11,354 nucleotides of DNA from Candidatus Kapaibacterium sp. (GTDB lineage: Bacteria > Bacteroidota > Ignavibacteria > Kapaibacteriales > UBA2268). A program made the translations under genes and the position numbers. Under the pieces are notes generated by a model, which had not been told where the DNA came from, searched no databases, and was given only the letters and a program-made list of their open reading frames with translations. Location of the stretch: contig CALHRB010000070.1 in the NCBI GenBank assembly GCA_938038165.1, positions 1 to 11,354 of the forward strand, given 5' to 3'. Shown piece after piece: positions 1 through 7,054 of this stretch. Every line of letters begins with the position of its first letter. Position 1 is the first letter of the stretch.

Positions 1-311
1 AAATTATTGAACCCAATTACGTTAAATTTAAGCGAGATGAAGATGCCATTAAAAACAAAGGCTATCAATATATAAATAATGACAGAACAATTATAGTATA
101 TGATGGTGATATCGGAAGAACGCCTCAGGAATCATCAGCCAGTTTCAGATTTGGCTTGAAAGGTGGCATTCAATATGAAATAGTAACTGGTAATATTTTC
201 GATATTATCCCCGGTGTTTTCTATAACCTCGGATTGACCAATGCTACAGATGCTCAAAGCTGGAAAGTTAATGCCTTACAAATTGGCGTTGATATCAGGT
301 TTGCTCTCTAA
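1..311 (+). CDS. Outer-membrane beta-barrel protein, C-terminal fragment
   Basis: This is an open frame entering from the left edge (first full codon at 3) and ending with TAA at 309-311, so only about 102 C-terminal residues are visible. The visible part has alternating polar and hydrophobic segments with glycine and aromatic residues, for example 'SFRFGLKGGIQYEIV', 'IFDIIPGVFYNLGL' and a final strand 'ALQIGVDIRFAL'. This is the pattern of transmembrane beta-strands ending at the C-terminus, typical of outer-membrane barrels in Bacteroidota-like bacteria. No catalytic or binding motif is visible and the start is missing, so the specific family (OmpA-like, porin-like, PorT-like) cannot be decided. 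The barrel assignment is inference from strand pattern. A terminator follows 23 bases after the stop. Confidence 0.6.
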   Translation, partial: IIEPNYVKFKRDEDAIKNKGYQYINNDRTIIVYDGDIGRTPQESSASFRFGLKGGIQYEIVTGNIFDIIPGVFYNLGLTNATDAQSWKVNALQIGVDIRFAL

Positions 312-333
312 TTTTTATATTTTAATTTAAACT

Positions 334-373
334 AAAAAGCTGCCTCTGTTATAAGATCAAGAGACAGCTTTTT
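334..373. terminator. Bidirectional rho-independent terminator
   Basis: Inverted repeat: 334-342 (AAAAAGCTG) pairs with 365-373 (CAGCTTTTT), then one mismatch (343/364), then 344-347 (CTCT) pairs with 360-363 (AGAG) around a 12-base loop. The right arm continues into a T-run to 375, and the left arm begins with an A-run, so it can work on both strands. It lies between two convergent genes, the barrel protein ending at 311 (+) and the LRR gene ending at 402 (-), as expected for a shared terminator. Confidence 0.85.
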
Positions 374-401
374 TTATTCCCTGGTTTAGTATAAATTTTA
401 T

Positions 402-1301
402 CTATCTGCCCCTTATAGTGGTAATATTTTCTTCTTCCCTATCAGTAACTATTTGTAAATTTTTCAAGTTTCTTTGCAGCGAAAGTAAATAATCACAATC
501 AATAAAATTGCCACGAACGAAAATTGTCTTGAGGCATTTTAGATTTTTTAAACTTGTGGGAAGCCTTGTTAGATCGTTACCGTCGAGATTGATTCGCTGA
601 AGGTATTGCAGATTACCAAGTGCTTCAGGCAAATCTGTTAGACCAAGATTAGTAAGCGTCAACTCTTTAAGATTTGTATATTTGAGAATATCCTTTGGAA
701 AGTCGCTTAATTCCTGACCAGTTAAATCAAGTATTTCGACGTTTTCCGGTTCAGCATTAGCTTCTTTTATCGAAACATAAACAATATAATTTGAAATTTC
801 AGGGCAGTCAGAATCCACAGTTAAGTCATTATTAGATTTCTCCGGCTTTTTAGTATTTTGCTTATTAATTCCTTCGGCTAAATTATCATTATTATCATTA
901 AAACCGTTACGCATTTGTTCCCTTAATGAATTTTTTAGTGAACTGACTGCCATCGGGCTTCCATCCCTTTGCTTAACAACTTTATCGAAACTAATGTAAG
1001 CCAGATCAAAGTAATTTAGAGCTGTTCTAAGATAGTCATTATTTCCAGTTTTTTTTGCCAGATCTCTGTAATAATAACCAAGGAACTCATTTGCAACGCC
1101 TTGCCAGTAAAAATCATTGCTTGAGGATACTATTCTGAAGCCTTTGTCAAGATAATCGTAAGCTAAACTGAAATTGCCGGCTTCGCGATAGGTATTGCCA
1201 AGCTTTAAATATCTTTTTCCCAGCTCAGCCCCTGATTGACTTAAAGCATCATTAACAAAGACCATCAGAATTAAAGTTAAGACTAATATTATTTTTCTCA
1301 T
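402..1301 (-). CDS. Exported TPR and leucine-rich repeat protein, function unknown
   Basis: Encodes 299 residues from the ATG at 1301-1299. That start is preceded by GAGGGA (1311-1306), a good ribosome site; an ATG 12 bases further upstream (1313) would add four residues (MREK) and destroy that arrangement. A hydrophobic signal peptide (MRKIILVLTLILMVFV...) ends near 'DALSQ'. Residues about 26-105 hold two TPR-like helix pairs ('LGNTYREAGNFSLAYDYLDK'). A low-complexity N/D/K linker follows, then at least three leucine-rich repeats with an exact 23-residue period, beginning 'VEILDLTGQELSDFPKD', 'LKELTLTNLGLTDLPEA' and 'LQRINLDGNDLTRLPTS', plus a degenerate fourth. Both modules are protein-interaction scaffolds, and no enzyme motif is seen. 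It is probably periplasmic or surface-associated. It is the second gene of a unit with the 296-residue protein upstream (stop 20 bases before this start). The architecture is clear, but the role is unknown. Confidence 0.85.
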   Translation of the reverse strand: MRKIILVLTLILMVFVNDALSQSGAELGKRYLKLGNTYREAGNFSLAYDYLDKGFRIVSSSNDFYWQGVANEFLGYYYRDLAKKTGNNDYLRTALNYFDLAYISFDKVVKQRDGSPMAVSSLKNSLREQMRNGFNDNNDNLAEGINKQNTKKPEKSNNDLTVDSDCPEISNYIVYVSIKEANAEPENVEILDLTGQELSDFPKDILKYTNLKELTLTNLGLTDLPEALGNLQYLQRINLDGNDLTRLPTSLKNLKCLKTIFVRGNFIDCDYLLSLQRNLKNLQIVTDREEENITTIRGR

Positions 1302-1305
1302 TTTT

Positions 1306-1311
1306 TCCCTC
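1306..1311 (-). promoter_or_regulatory. Shine-Dalgarno site deciding the start of the TPR-LRR gene
   Basis: GAGGGA on the minus strand sits 4 bases before the ATG at 1301-1299 and overlaps the alternative upstream ATG at 1313-1311. It supports initiation at 1301. The upstream ATG has only AT-rich sequence before it. Confidence 0.55.
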
Positions 1312-1321
1312 ATTTCATTAA

Positions 1322-2212
1322 TTATTTTGATTTAACCCATGGTGAGATACGAATTCCGACAGAGACTGCACCATATGGCGAATTTTTTAAGTTTCTAGTT
1401 CCTCTTATATCCTGAAATTGCATATCATCCCAAGGATCATAAATTGAGTAGGATATGAAAATTCCCATCGGAATACTACTAACGTGAACAATATTACCTT
1501 CCACATAACCTAAAAAGCCACTAAGAGTGGACTTTTGATTCAAATCGCTTAATGCATTTAAATTACATCCATAGAAACCAAAACCGATTGCACAACCCAA
1601 AGTAACAGGTCCGGCTTTGTAGCGTGGAGGTTTTAATGCAACCCCGCCTGCATAGATAAGGTCTGTCAATTTAGCCTGTGATGATTTCAACCTCAGCTTG
1701 GGAACATAAGCATCAAAGAAAACATCAAAATAATCGCCAATGTCAATGATTGTCGCCAAGCTAAGTTCCACTCTACCGCCAAAACCTAATCCCGATTCAA
1801 CATCAAAGTCCAGATTGGTTTCGCCTCTTAAAAAACCAGCCAGTGAAAATATTGGCTGAACTTTTTTCTGAGATTGAGAAGTTCCCTGACCTCCCAAAAG
1901 AGAGCAGAATGTAGAATCCAATGACCATATTCTGCCTGCAAATCTCACCAATTCACTTCTGCGCATTCTTTGGAAGTTATCGGGAAAGTTTGGTAAACGT
2001 CTCGGTGGTTCCATCCCTAAACTAATTAACTCTTTTTCGAGGAAAACTCCATCGTTATACATTTCGGTAATTTCAGTATAAAGCATTGTGGAGGTCATTT
2101 GCGAAAATTCAGGCATTTTTCCGGAATAATAGTTACAGCTATATCCAAAACTTCTCCCAGAAAATAATATTAGCAAGAATACTATTGAAGCAATAAAAGC
2201 AATCCTTTTCAT
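1322..2212 (-). CDS. Exported beta-strand-rich protein, probable outer-membrane protein, unknown function
   Basis: Encodes 296 residues. The start at 2212 is supported by AAAGGAG (2226-2220), 7 bases upstream of the ATG. A signal peptide is evident (MKRIAFIASIVFLLILFSG, cleavage near 'SFG'). Residues 25-110 look helical and polar, with Cys26 and Cys103. From about 120 to the C-terminus the sequence is a series of amphipathic strands with glycine turns: 'IFSLAGFLRGETNLDFDV', 'GFGGRVELSLATIIDI', 'PVTLGCAIGFGFYG', 'SGFLGYVEGNIVHV', 'MGIFISYSIYD', and finally 'YGAVSVGIRISPWV'. This suggests a small beta-barrel or beta-sandwich in the outer membrane. I do not recognise a named family. It is followed 20 bases later by the TPR-LRR gene, so the two are probably co-transcribed. 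Confidence 0.75.
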   Translation of the reverse strand: MKRIAFIASIVFLLILFSGRSFGYSCNYYSGKMPEFSQMTSTMLYTEITEMYNDGVFLEKELISLGMEPPRRLPNFPDNFQRMRRSELVRFAGRIWSLDSTFCSLLGGQGTSQSQKKVQPIFSLAGFLRGETNLDFDVESGLGFGGRVELSLATIIDIGDYFDVFFDAYVPKLRLKSSQAKLTDLIYAGGVALKPPRYKAGPVTLGCAIGFGFYGCNLNALSDLNQKSTLSGFLGYVEGNIVHVSSIPMGIFISYSIYDPWDDMQFQDIRGTRNLKNSPYGAVSVGIRISPWVKSK

Positions 2213-2298
2213 TAACCAACTCCTTTTGTTAAATTATCACATCTGTTCCATTGGATAAATTGGCATCTTGCCCTATTGAAATGTCCTATAAGTAAATA

Positions 2299-2306
2299 CA
2301 AACATA
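2299..2306 (-). promoter_or_regulatory. Candidate -7 promoter box (TAnnTTTG type)
   Basis: The minus strand reads TATGTTTG here, matching the Bacteroidota sigma-factor -7 consensus TAnnTTTG. It lies about 87 bases upstream of the start at 2212, in the only intergenic space before the two-gene envelope unit. No clear TTTG -33 partner is visible at the usual distance, and the assignment assumes a Bacteroidota-type promoter, so this is tentative. Confidence 0.25.
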
Positions 2307-2324
2307 ATAAAAAAAAACCGAAAA

Positions 2325-2346
2325 TTTAATTAATTAAAGACTTTAA
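2325..2346. repeat. Overlapping AT-only palindromes
   Basis: A perfect 14-base palindrome, TTTAATTAATTAAA (2325-2338), overlaps a second inverted repeat, TTAAAG-A-CTTTAA (2334-2346). They lie between a poly-A tract (2308-2317) and a perfect DnaA-box sequence (2364-2372). This could be a protein-binding site or an easily melted AT-rich element. No function can be assigned from sequence alone. Confidence 0.4.
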
Positions 2347-2363
2347 ACTGACTGTTGGTAACT

Positions 2364-2372
2364 TGTGGATAA
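2364..2372 (-). promoter_or_regulatory. Perfect DnaA-box 9-mer (TTATCCACA)
   Basis: The plus strand reads TGTGGATAA, so the minus strand carries TTATCCACA, the canonical DnaA-binding 9-mer. It sits in the 219-base gap between corA and the envelope unit, next to an AT-rich stretch. Only one perfect box is present and no typical origin gene (dnaA, dnaN, gidA, parA) is in the window, so it is not called an origin. It may be a regulatory or titration site, or chance. Confidence 0.35.
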
Positions 2373-2431
2373 CCCTTAGCCGATTTAAAATTATTCAATA
2401 CAATTTAATTTTTTACAATGCTTTTATGCTG

Positions 2432-3352
2432 CTAAAACCATTTTTTTCGTTTAAAATAAATTAACATTGATATTCCAATTGACAACATAATAAACATAAT
2501 CAATGGATAGCCCCACTTCCAGGTTAATTCTGGCATATAATGAAAATTCATTCCGTAAATGCTTGAAATAAAGGTCAAAGGAATGAAAATCGTCGAGATT
2601 ATTGTTAATACTTTTATTATGTCGTTTAATTTAAAACTAACACTTGATAGATAAATATCCATCATTTCAGCGACAAGCTCTCGCTGAGTTTCAATAGTAT
2701 CTAAAACCTGAATGATATGATCATAAAGATCTTTATAATATATGTTGATAGAATTATCATCATTTCTTACACCCATTTCGAGTTTTCTTATAATTTCTCT
2801 TAGGGGCCAAACAGCCTTCCTAATGAAAATTATATTCCTTTTGAGGTTATGAATTATATCCATTGTTTTGGGATTGGGACCTTTGAGCATCTCGTCTTCA
2901 AGTTCTTCAATTTTTTCTCCGATTTCACCAAGTATCAGATAATAATGATCAACAATTGAATCTAAGAGAGAATAACTTAAAAATTCTATGTTATAATTGG
3001 TTAATTTGGAATGCTTCCCTCTGATTCTATCTTTAACAAATTTGAAAATATCCGAGGGACTTTCTAAAAATGTAAAAAGTATTTTTTCTCCTATTAAGAG
3101 TGCAATTTGCTCAGAATAAATCTCATTATACTTACTGGAATAATTAATATGTTTAAGTTCAATAAAAAAGAAATTATCTGTAATATCAAGTTTTGGAAAA
3201 TGTTCAGTATTGGCAATATCGGCAAGAATCAAAGGATGAATCTTAAATTTTTCGCCGATGTTTTCAAGTATGCTGGTATCGTGGAGACCAATAACTTCAA
3301 CCCAGGTATTTTTACTGTCTTTTAAGATTTTTAGATTATTTAAATCTAACAA
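2432..3352 (-). CDS. corA: CorA-family Mg2+/Co2+ transporter (N-terminus interrupted, see 3353-3472)
   Basis: From the first usable start codon (TTG, 3352-3350) the frame encodes 306 residues. It follows the CorA architecture: an N-terminal cytoplasmic alpha/beta domain ('TWVEVIGLHDTSILENIGE', 'IHPLILADI', 'RPK'-like 'FPKLDI'), then long helices with 'LKRNIIFIRKAVWPLRE' and 'YDHIIQVLDTIET'. Next comes the pore helix 'LSSVSFKLNDIIKVLT', TM1 ending in the signature YGMNF (residues 266-270, GMN at 267-269), the short loop 'HYMPELTWKWGYP', TM2, and a basic C-terminus KRKKWF. CorA forms a homopentameric inner-membrane Mg2+ channel. The call is secure. The TTG start is probably not the ancestral one: 35 further conserved in-frame residues lie upstream, and the family's usual length (about 350) is reached only if they are included. 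Whether full-length protein is made is uncertain. Confidence 0.9.
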   Translation of the reverse strand: MLDLNNLKILKDSKNTWVEVIGLHDTSILENIGEKFKIHPLILADIANTEHFPKLDITDNFFFIELKHINYSSKYNEIYSEQIALLIGEKILFTFLESPSDIFKFVKDRIRGKHSKLTNYNIEFLSYSLLDSIVDHYYLILGEIGEKIEELEDEMLKGPNPKTMDIIHNLKRNIIFIRKAVWPLREIIRKLEMGVRNDDNSINIYYKDLYDHIIQVLDTIETQRELVAEMMDIYLSSVSFKLNDIIKVLTIISTIFIPLTFISSIYGMNFHYMPELTWKWGYPLIMFIMLSIGISMLIYFKRKKWF

Positions 3353-3472
3353 TCTGTATTCTTTACAGCTTTCAGAATCAAATTCAAAAATATTAATTAT
3401 TGATTCATCTGTCTTTTTTTCACCTATAAATACTATGGATTCAGGAGGAAGACCATATTATTTTTTTTTCAT
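3353..3472 (-). pseudogene. corA: Original 5' end of corA, interrupted by an in-frame TAA
   Basis: Read in the corA frame, 3457-3353 encodes 35 residues beginning 'YGLPPESIVFIGEKKTDES'. This matches the conserved CorA N-terminus (for example 'GLPPGTLVYTG' in Thermotoga CorA). Directly upstream are TAA (3460-3458), three AAA codons (3469-3461) and ATG (3472-3470), all in the same frame, so the sequence reads M-K-K-K-stop-Y-G-L-P-P. No ATG, GTG or TTG occurs between the stop and the TTG at 3352. With one base different at the stop (for example CAA) the gene would encode about 346 residues, the normal family length. Possible explanations are a real nonsense mutation, a base-call error, or a non-canonical start (ATA/ATT codons exist in the stretch). 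Confidence 0.7.
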
Positions 3473-3518
3473 ATTTTTTTTCTTGCAAAAGAAACAATTT
3501 ATTAAAATTTATTTTACG

Positions 3519-3554
3519 AAAAAAAAAAAGAGATTGTATGATTCATACAACCTC
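3519..3554 (-). terminator. Strong intrinsic terminator of the ctpA-like gene
   Basis: On the minus strand an 11-base stem, GAGGTTGTATG (3554-3544) with CATACAATCTC (3540-3530), closes a 3-base loop (3543-3541). It has ten Watson-Crick pairs and one G-U pair. It is followed immediately by eleven T residues (3529-3519). It lies 41 bases after the protease stop codon at 3596 and insulates that gene from corA, so corA must be transcribed from the roughly 45 bases between here and 3473. Confidence 0.9.
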
Positions 3555-3595
3555 AAAAGTATTATTTAATAGTTTAGTTATAATATGTCAATTTT

Positions 3596-5251
3596 CTATT
3601 TTAGTTTAGCCAATTTGATGGCTTCAGGGAATAATTCAACAGCTTTTTTAATCTGAGGATCTATAGTATAGAACACTTCAAGAAATTTATTTCTGTCCCA
3701 GATCATCCTTGCAATAGCAGATTTTATGGAAATTTTAATAAATTCTTCGTCAATCTGATAGGACTCATCATTCCATTCAATTTCTTTGGATGAGGTTAAT
3801 TTTTTGAAATCCTCAATCATTGATTCTGTTATCTGATAATTTTTGAGAAACGAAGTAAAGTCTGATGCATATTTTGATTTCAGTGAGCTACCTTGCGATT
3901 GCATTATTCCCGAAGCAAATTCGAAGAATAGATTTTTCCTTCTTATTTCTGCAGAAAATTTTGTGATGGTATCCTGCTTAATTATGTAGTCAGGTGTAAT
4001 GCCCCCGCCACCAAAAACTATTCTTCCTCTTCTTGTTTTATAAATTGGGAGGTTGTTAATATCAATTTTTTCTTCATCATTCTTAGCTTTTTTGTTAATT
4101 TCATTAACTTGCTGAATAATTTTTTCTTTGGCATTTTCAATATAGGAGCCTTCTTCGAGTTCTAATCTGCCTACTAAATGCCTGTATTTGTCTTTGTCTT
4201 TATAGGGTCTTTGAATACTTCTTCCAGATGGAGTATAATATTTGGAAATAGTCAATCTAAATGCAGAACCGTCACCTATATCATATTGTCGTTGAACTAA
4301 TCCTTTGCCGTAAGATGTTTCCCCGACGATAAGACCACGGTCGAGATCTTGAATTGCACCCGAGACAATTTCGCTGGCAGAAGCGGAACCAGAATTGATT
4401 AATACAATTAATGGAAGATTCTTAAATTTACTTCCGCCCGTTGAGATATAACTTTCGTCAAATCTATTCTTTCGACCAATAGTATAAACAATCGTATCAC
4501 CTTTGTTCAAAAATTCATCTGCCATTAATACAGCTTGATTTAAAAACCCTCCGGGATTACCTCTAAGGTCTAATATCAATTTCTTCATTCCTTGTGCCGA
4601 TAAATTATTGAGTGATTCCACCAGCTCATCGTTTGTTGTTGCTGCAAACCTGTTGACAACAATAACACCAATATCAGTGTTATCAATTATATATGCCGCA
4701 TCAACTGTATTTATTGGAATTTTATCACGAGTAATAGTAAATTTCAAAGTCTCTTTTTGGCTTGGCCTTAAAATTTCAACTTTTACTTTGGTGCCTTTTG
4801 GTCCTTTAAGTTTTTTTGGAACTTCTGATCTGCTAAGTCCGACAGCATTTTCATCGTCAATCTTGATGATTTTATCCCCAGACATCAAGCCTAACATTTC
4901 GCTTGGACCACCAGGTATAGGTGTTACGATTGTTATAGTATCATTAATGATATCAAATTCAATACCAATGCCCTCGAAACTTCCCTGGAAATCTTCGTTA
5001 ACCCTTTTCATCTCTTCCGCTGGTATATAAACTGAGTGAACATCAAGTTCATTCAGGGCGGCTTTGATGGCTGCTTCTGTTAGTTTTTGTGTGTCAACTT
5101 CCTCTACATAATTTTTTGCGGCTGTATTCAATACATAATCAAATTTCCTTACCTGATCGAATATTGAATCGCCTGAGACAAGTGGTTGAATAAAAAAACC
5201 TATTAAAACTCCAAATACTACTGCACCTGTAATTATCAGATACTTTTTCAT
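3596..5251 (-). CDS. S41-family C-terminal processing peptidase (CtpA/Prc type)
   Basis: Encodes 551 residues, starting at an ATG preceded by GGAGCT (5262-5257). A single N-terminal membrane anchor or uncleaved signal (residues 4-25, 'YLIITGAVVFGVLIGFFI') places the enzyme in the periplasm. A helical N-domain comes first ('VHSVYIPAEEM', 70-80). A PDZ domain spans about 85-170, with 'FEGIGIEFD' and 'GGPSEMLGLMSGDKI'. The protease core spans about 190-345, with 'LILDLRGNPGGFLNQAV'. The catalytic residues are all present: Ser291 in 'NSGSASASEI', Lys316 in 'GETSYGKG' and Gln320, at the +25 and +4 spacing known for CtpB and Prc. Substrate recognition is by the C-terminal tail of target proteins. 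A further 130 or so C-terminal residues are mostly helical and charged, as seen in several Bacteroidota-type homologues. It is a single gene ended by its own terminator. Confidence 0.95.
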   Translation of the reverse strand: MKKYLIITGAVVFGVLIGFFIQPLVSGDSIFDQVRKFDYVLNTAAKNYVEEVDTQKLTEAAIKAALNELDVHSVYIPAEEMKRVNEDFQGSFEGIGIEFDIINDTITIVTPIPGGPSEMLGLMSGDKIIKIDDENAVGLSRSEVPKKLKGPKGTKVKVEILRPSQKETLKFTITRDKIPINTVDAAYIIDNTDIGVIVVNRFAATTNDELVESLNNLSAQGMKKLILDLRGNPGGFLNQAVLMADEFLNKGDTIVYTIGRKNRFDESYISTGGSKFKNLPLIVLINSGSASASEIVSGAIQDLDRGLIVGETSYGKGLVQRQYDIGDGSAFRLTISKYYTPSGRSIQRPYKDKDKYRHLVGRLELEEGSYIENAKEKIIQQVNEINKKAKNDEEKIDINNLPIYKTRRGRIVFGGGGITPDYIIKQDTITKFSAEIRRKNLFFEFASGIMQSQGSSLKSKYASDFTSFLKNYQITESMIEDFKKLTSSKEIEWNDESYQIDEEFIKISIKSAIARMIWDRNKFLEVFYTIDPQIKKAVELFPEAIKLAKLK

Positions 5252-5394
5252 TAATTAGCTCCAAGCTATGATTTTATAAAAAAAACTTTGTCATTAAAGA
5301 TTAGCAACATCAGAGAAAATGACAAAAGAATAATTAAAATATTTTAACTAAACCTAAAAAATACTATAAAACTTTTTTGAAAACTATTCAATTC
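5252..5394 (-). other. AT-rich spacer between aldehyde dehydrogenase and protease genes
   Basis: A 143-base gap holding the protease ribosome site (5262-5257) and presumably its promoter. I see no hairpin followed by a T-run for the upstream aldehyde dehydrogenase gene and no convincing promoter box. No small gene is supported here. Confidence 0.5.
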
Positions 5395-6876
5395 TTAATA
5401 ATTATCTATCTGCGCTCTTTGCAGTTTATCTGAAAAGTCAACATATACAGTTTTCCATTCTGTAAATATATCGAAAACCGTCCATCCACCCTCCCTGTGT
5501 CCGTTTCCTGTTCCTTTTACACCTCCAAAGGGCATATGGGCTTCGGCTCCAATCGTAGGAGCATTAATATAAGTTATTCCTGCTTCTATGTCTCTAATAG
5601 CGTTAAAAGCATAATTAACATTTGTGGTGTAAATTGACGAAGACAGACCGAATTCACAATCGTTGGCTGTTTCTATGGCATCCTCGAACGAATCAACTTT
5701 TGTAACCGATAGGATAGGACCGAAAATTTCTTCTTTAAATAATCTCATGTTCCTTGTAACATCAGCAAATATAGTCGGCTCGAAAAAATATCCCTTTGAT
5801 AGTTCGCCATCGGTAGCTCTTTTCCCACCAAGAACCAATCTTGCACCTTCTTCGAGTCCAATTTTGACATATTCTTCGCAAGTATCAAGTTGTTGTTTGT
5901 GAATCACCGGACCTACCTGGGTTTGTGGATCTAAACCATTGCCAAGCCTCAATTTTGAAGCTTTTTCAATAAGCATATCAATAAATTTATCATAAATATC
6001 TTTATGCACAATAAGTCTGGAAGTTGCTGTACACCTTTGACCAGTTGTTCCGAAAGCCCCCCAGAGTACTCCATCCAAAGCAAGATCAAGATTTGCATCC
6101 GGCATTACAATTTGAGGATTTTTGCCCCCCATTTCGAGTGATACTCTTTTGTTTAACTTCCCACAAATTTCACCTATCTGACAGCCAATAGTGGTTGAAC
6201 CGGTGAACCCGATCAGATGAACATCAGGATGTTCGACAATCATATTGCCCATATAACCTTTTCCAAAAACCACGTTGAAAACTCCCGGAGGAACTCCGGC
6301 CTCTTCCATAATCTCAGCAAATATTGATCCAGAGTGAGGGACATCTTTCGATGGCTTGTAAACCACAGTATTTCCTGAGGCAATAGCTGGAAGAATTTTC
6401 CAGGAAGGCACGGCAATCGGAAAGTTAAATGCCGTAATGACGCCACATACGCCAACAGGAACACGAAAAGACAAATTCATTTTGTTAAGCATCTCGCTCG
6501 GGGCTGTGTAACCGAACAGTCTGCGGGTTTCTGATGCCGCATAGTAAGCTGTATCAATGGCTTCCTGTATGTCTCCACTTGTTTCGAAAACGGGTTTGCC
6601 CATCTCACGAGTCATTATTCTGGCAAGTTCGTTTTTCCTGCGTGCAAAAATATCACCGACTTTTTTTAATATATCTCCTCTTTTTGGCGCGGGAACAAGT
6701 CTCCAATTCCTGAAAGCGTCTTTGGCAGACTTGACAGCCAAATTAACATCTTCAAGCCCGGATTCTGGGAATTCTCCTATAATGTCCTCGATATTTGCAG
6801 GGTTAATGTTTTGATAATATTTACCTGAGAGAGGCTCAAGCCATTGACCATTGATGTAATTTTTAAATTTTTCCAT
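5395..6876 (-). CDS. NAD(P)-dependent aldehyde dehydrogenase
   Basis: Encodes 493 residues from the ATG at 6876-6874. That start is preceded by AGAGGA (6886-6881) and gives the family-typical opening 'MEKFKNYINGQW'; an ATG at 6900 would add eight residues. Counted from the 6900 start, the standard ALDH residues are present: oxyanion Asn159 ('ITAFNFPIAV'), Lys182 ('YKPSKD') and 'GFTGSTTIG' for NAD binding, base Glu256 ('SLEMGGKNP'), nucleophile Cys290 ('GTTGQRCTATSR') and 'EEIFGPILSV' (391-400). The enzyme oxidises an aldehyde to its carboxylic acid in the cytoplasm. The C-terminal part ('GVKGTGNGHREGG', 'TEWKTVYVDFS', 'LQRAQID') resembles the branch containing alpha-ketoglutarate-semialdehyde dehydrogenases such as YcbD/GucD, but I recall that rather than having aligned it. 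The substrate is unassigned. Confidence 0.93.
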   Translation of the reverse strand: MEKFKNYINGQWLEPLSGKYYQNINPANIEDIIGEFPESGLEDVNLAVKSAKDAFRNWRLVPAPKRGDILKKVGDIFARRKNELARIMTREMGKPVFETSGDIQEAIDTAYYAASETRRLFGYTAPSEMLNKMNLSFRVPVGVCGVITAFNFPIAVPSWKILPAIASGNTVVYKPSKDVPHSGSIFAEIMEEAGVPPGVFNVVFGKGYMGNMIVEHPDVHLIGFTGSTTIGCQIGEICGKLNKRVSLEMGGKNPQIVMPDANLDLALDGVLWGAFGTTGQRCTATSRLIVHKDIYDKFIDMLIEKASKLRLGNGLDPQTQVGPVIHKQQLDTCEEYVKIGLEEGARLVLGGKRATDGELSKGYFFEPTIFADVTRNMRLFKEEIFGPILSVTKVDSFEDAIETANDCEFGLSSSIYTTNVNYAFNAIRDIEAGITYINAPTIGAEAHMPFGGVKGTGNGHREGGWTVFDIFTEWKTVYVDFSDKLQRAQIDNY

Positions 6877-6880
6877 AGAA

Positions 6881-6886
6881 TCCTCT
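6881..6886 (-). promoter_or_regulatory. Shine-Dalgarno site deciding the aldehyde dehydrogenase start
   Basis: AGAGGA on the minus strand lies 4 bases before the ATG at 6876-6874. The upstream ATG at 6900 has no such site. The homologous N-terminus (M-E-K-F-K-N-Y-I-N-G) also begins at 6876. Confidence 0.6.
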
Positions 6887-6913
6887 GATATAATTAACAT
6901 TAGTAATAAAGTG

Positions 6914-6921
6914 CAAAATTA
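6914..6921 (-). promoter_or_regulatory. Candidate -7 promoter box (TAnnTTTG type) for aldehyde dehydrogenase
   Basis: The minus strand reads TAATTTTG, matching the Bacteroidota -7 consensus. Transcription would start near 6907, giving a leader of about 30 bases to the ATG at 6876. No -33 TTTG is evident. It lies in the 154-base divergent gap shared with the transporter gene at 7055. Confidence 0.25.
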
Positions 6922-7054
6922 TTGAATTTTTTGTTACTGATTACCCAGAATGTTTTTGCAATAGAATAAATGGATGAAAATTATCTCTTTCAAATTTAGA
7001 TGTTATTAAGTATTTTATTAGTTTGAATAAGGGCAAACTGATTTTTCAAATAAA

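Noticed and set aside
2213..2431. Chromosomal origin of replication
   Set aside because: Only one perfect DnaA box was seen, there is no array of relaxed boxes, and no origin-associated gene is in the window.
3458..3472. Programmed or transcriptional slippage on the A-run to rescue corA
   Set aside because: The TAA lies after the A-run and directly abuts the first conserved codon (TAT), so it is in the corA frame whatever the number of A residues. Slippage on the run cannot bypass it.
3107..3569. Plus-strand reading frames opposite corA and its leader
   Set aside because: They are antisense shadows of a well-conserved minus-strand gene, with low-complexity Phe/Lys-rich translation over homopolymers and no ribosome site or domain.
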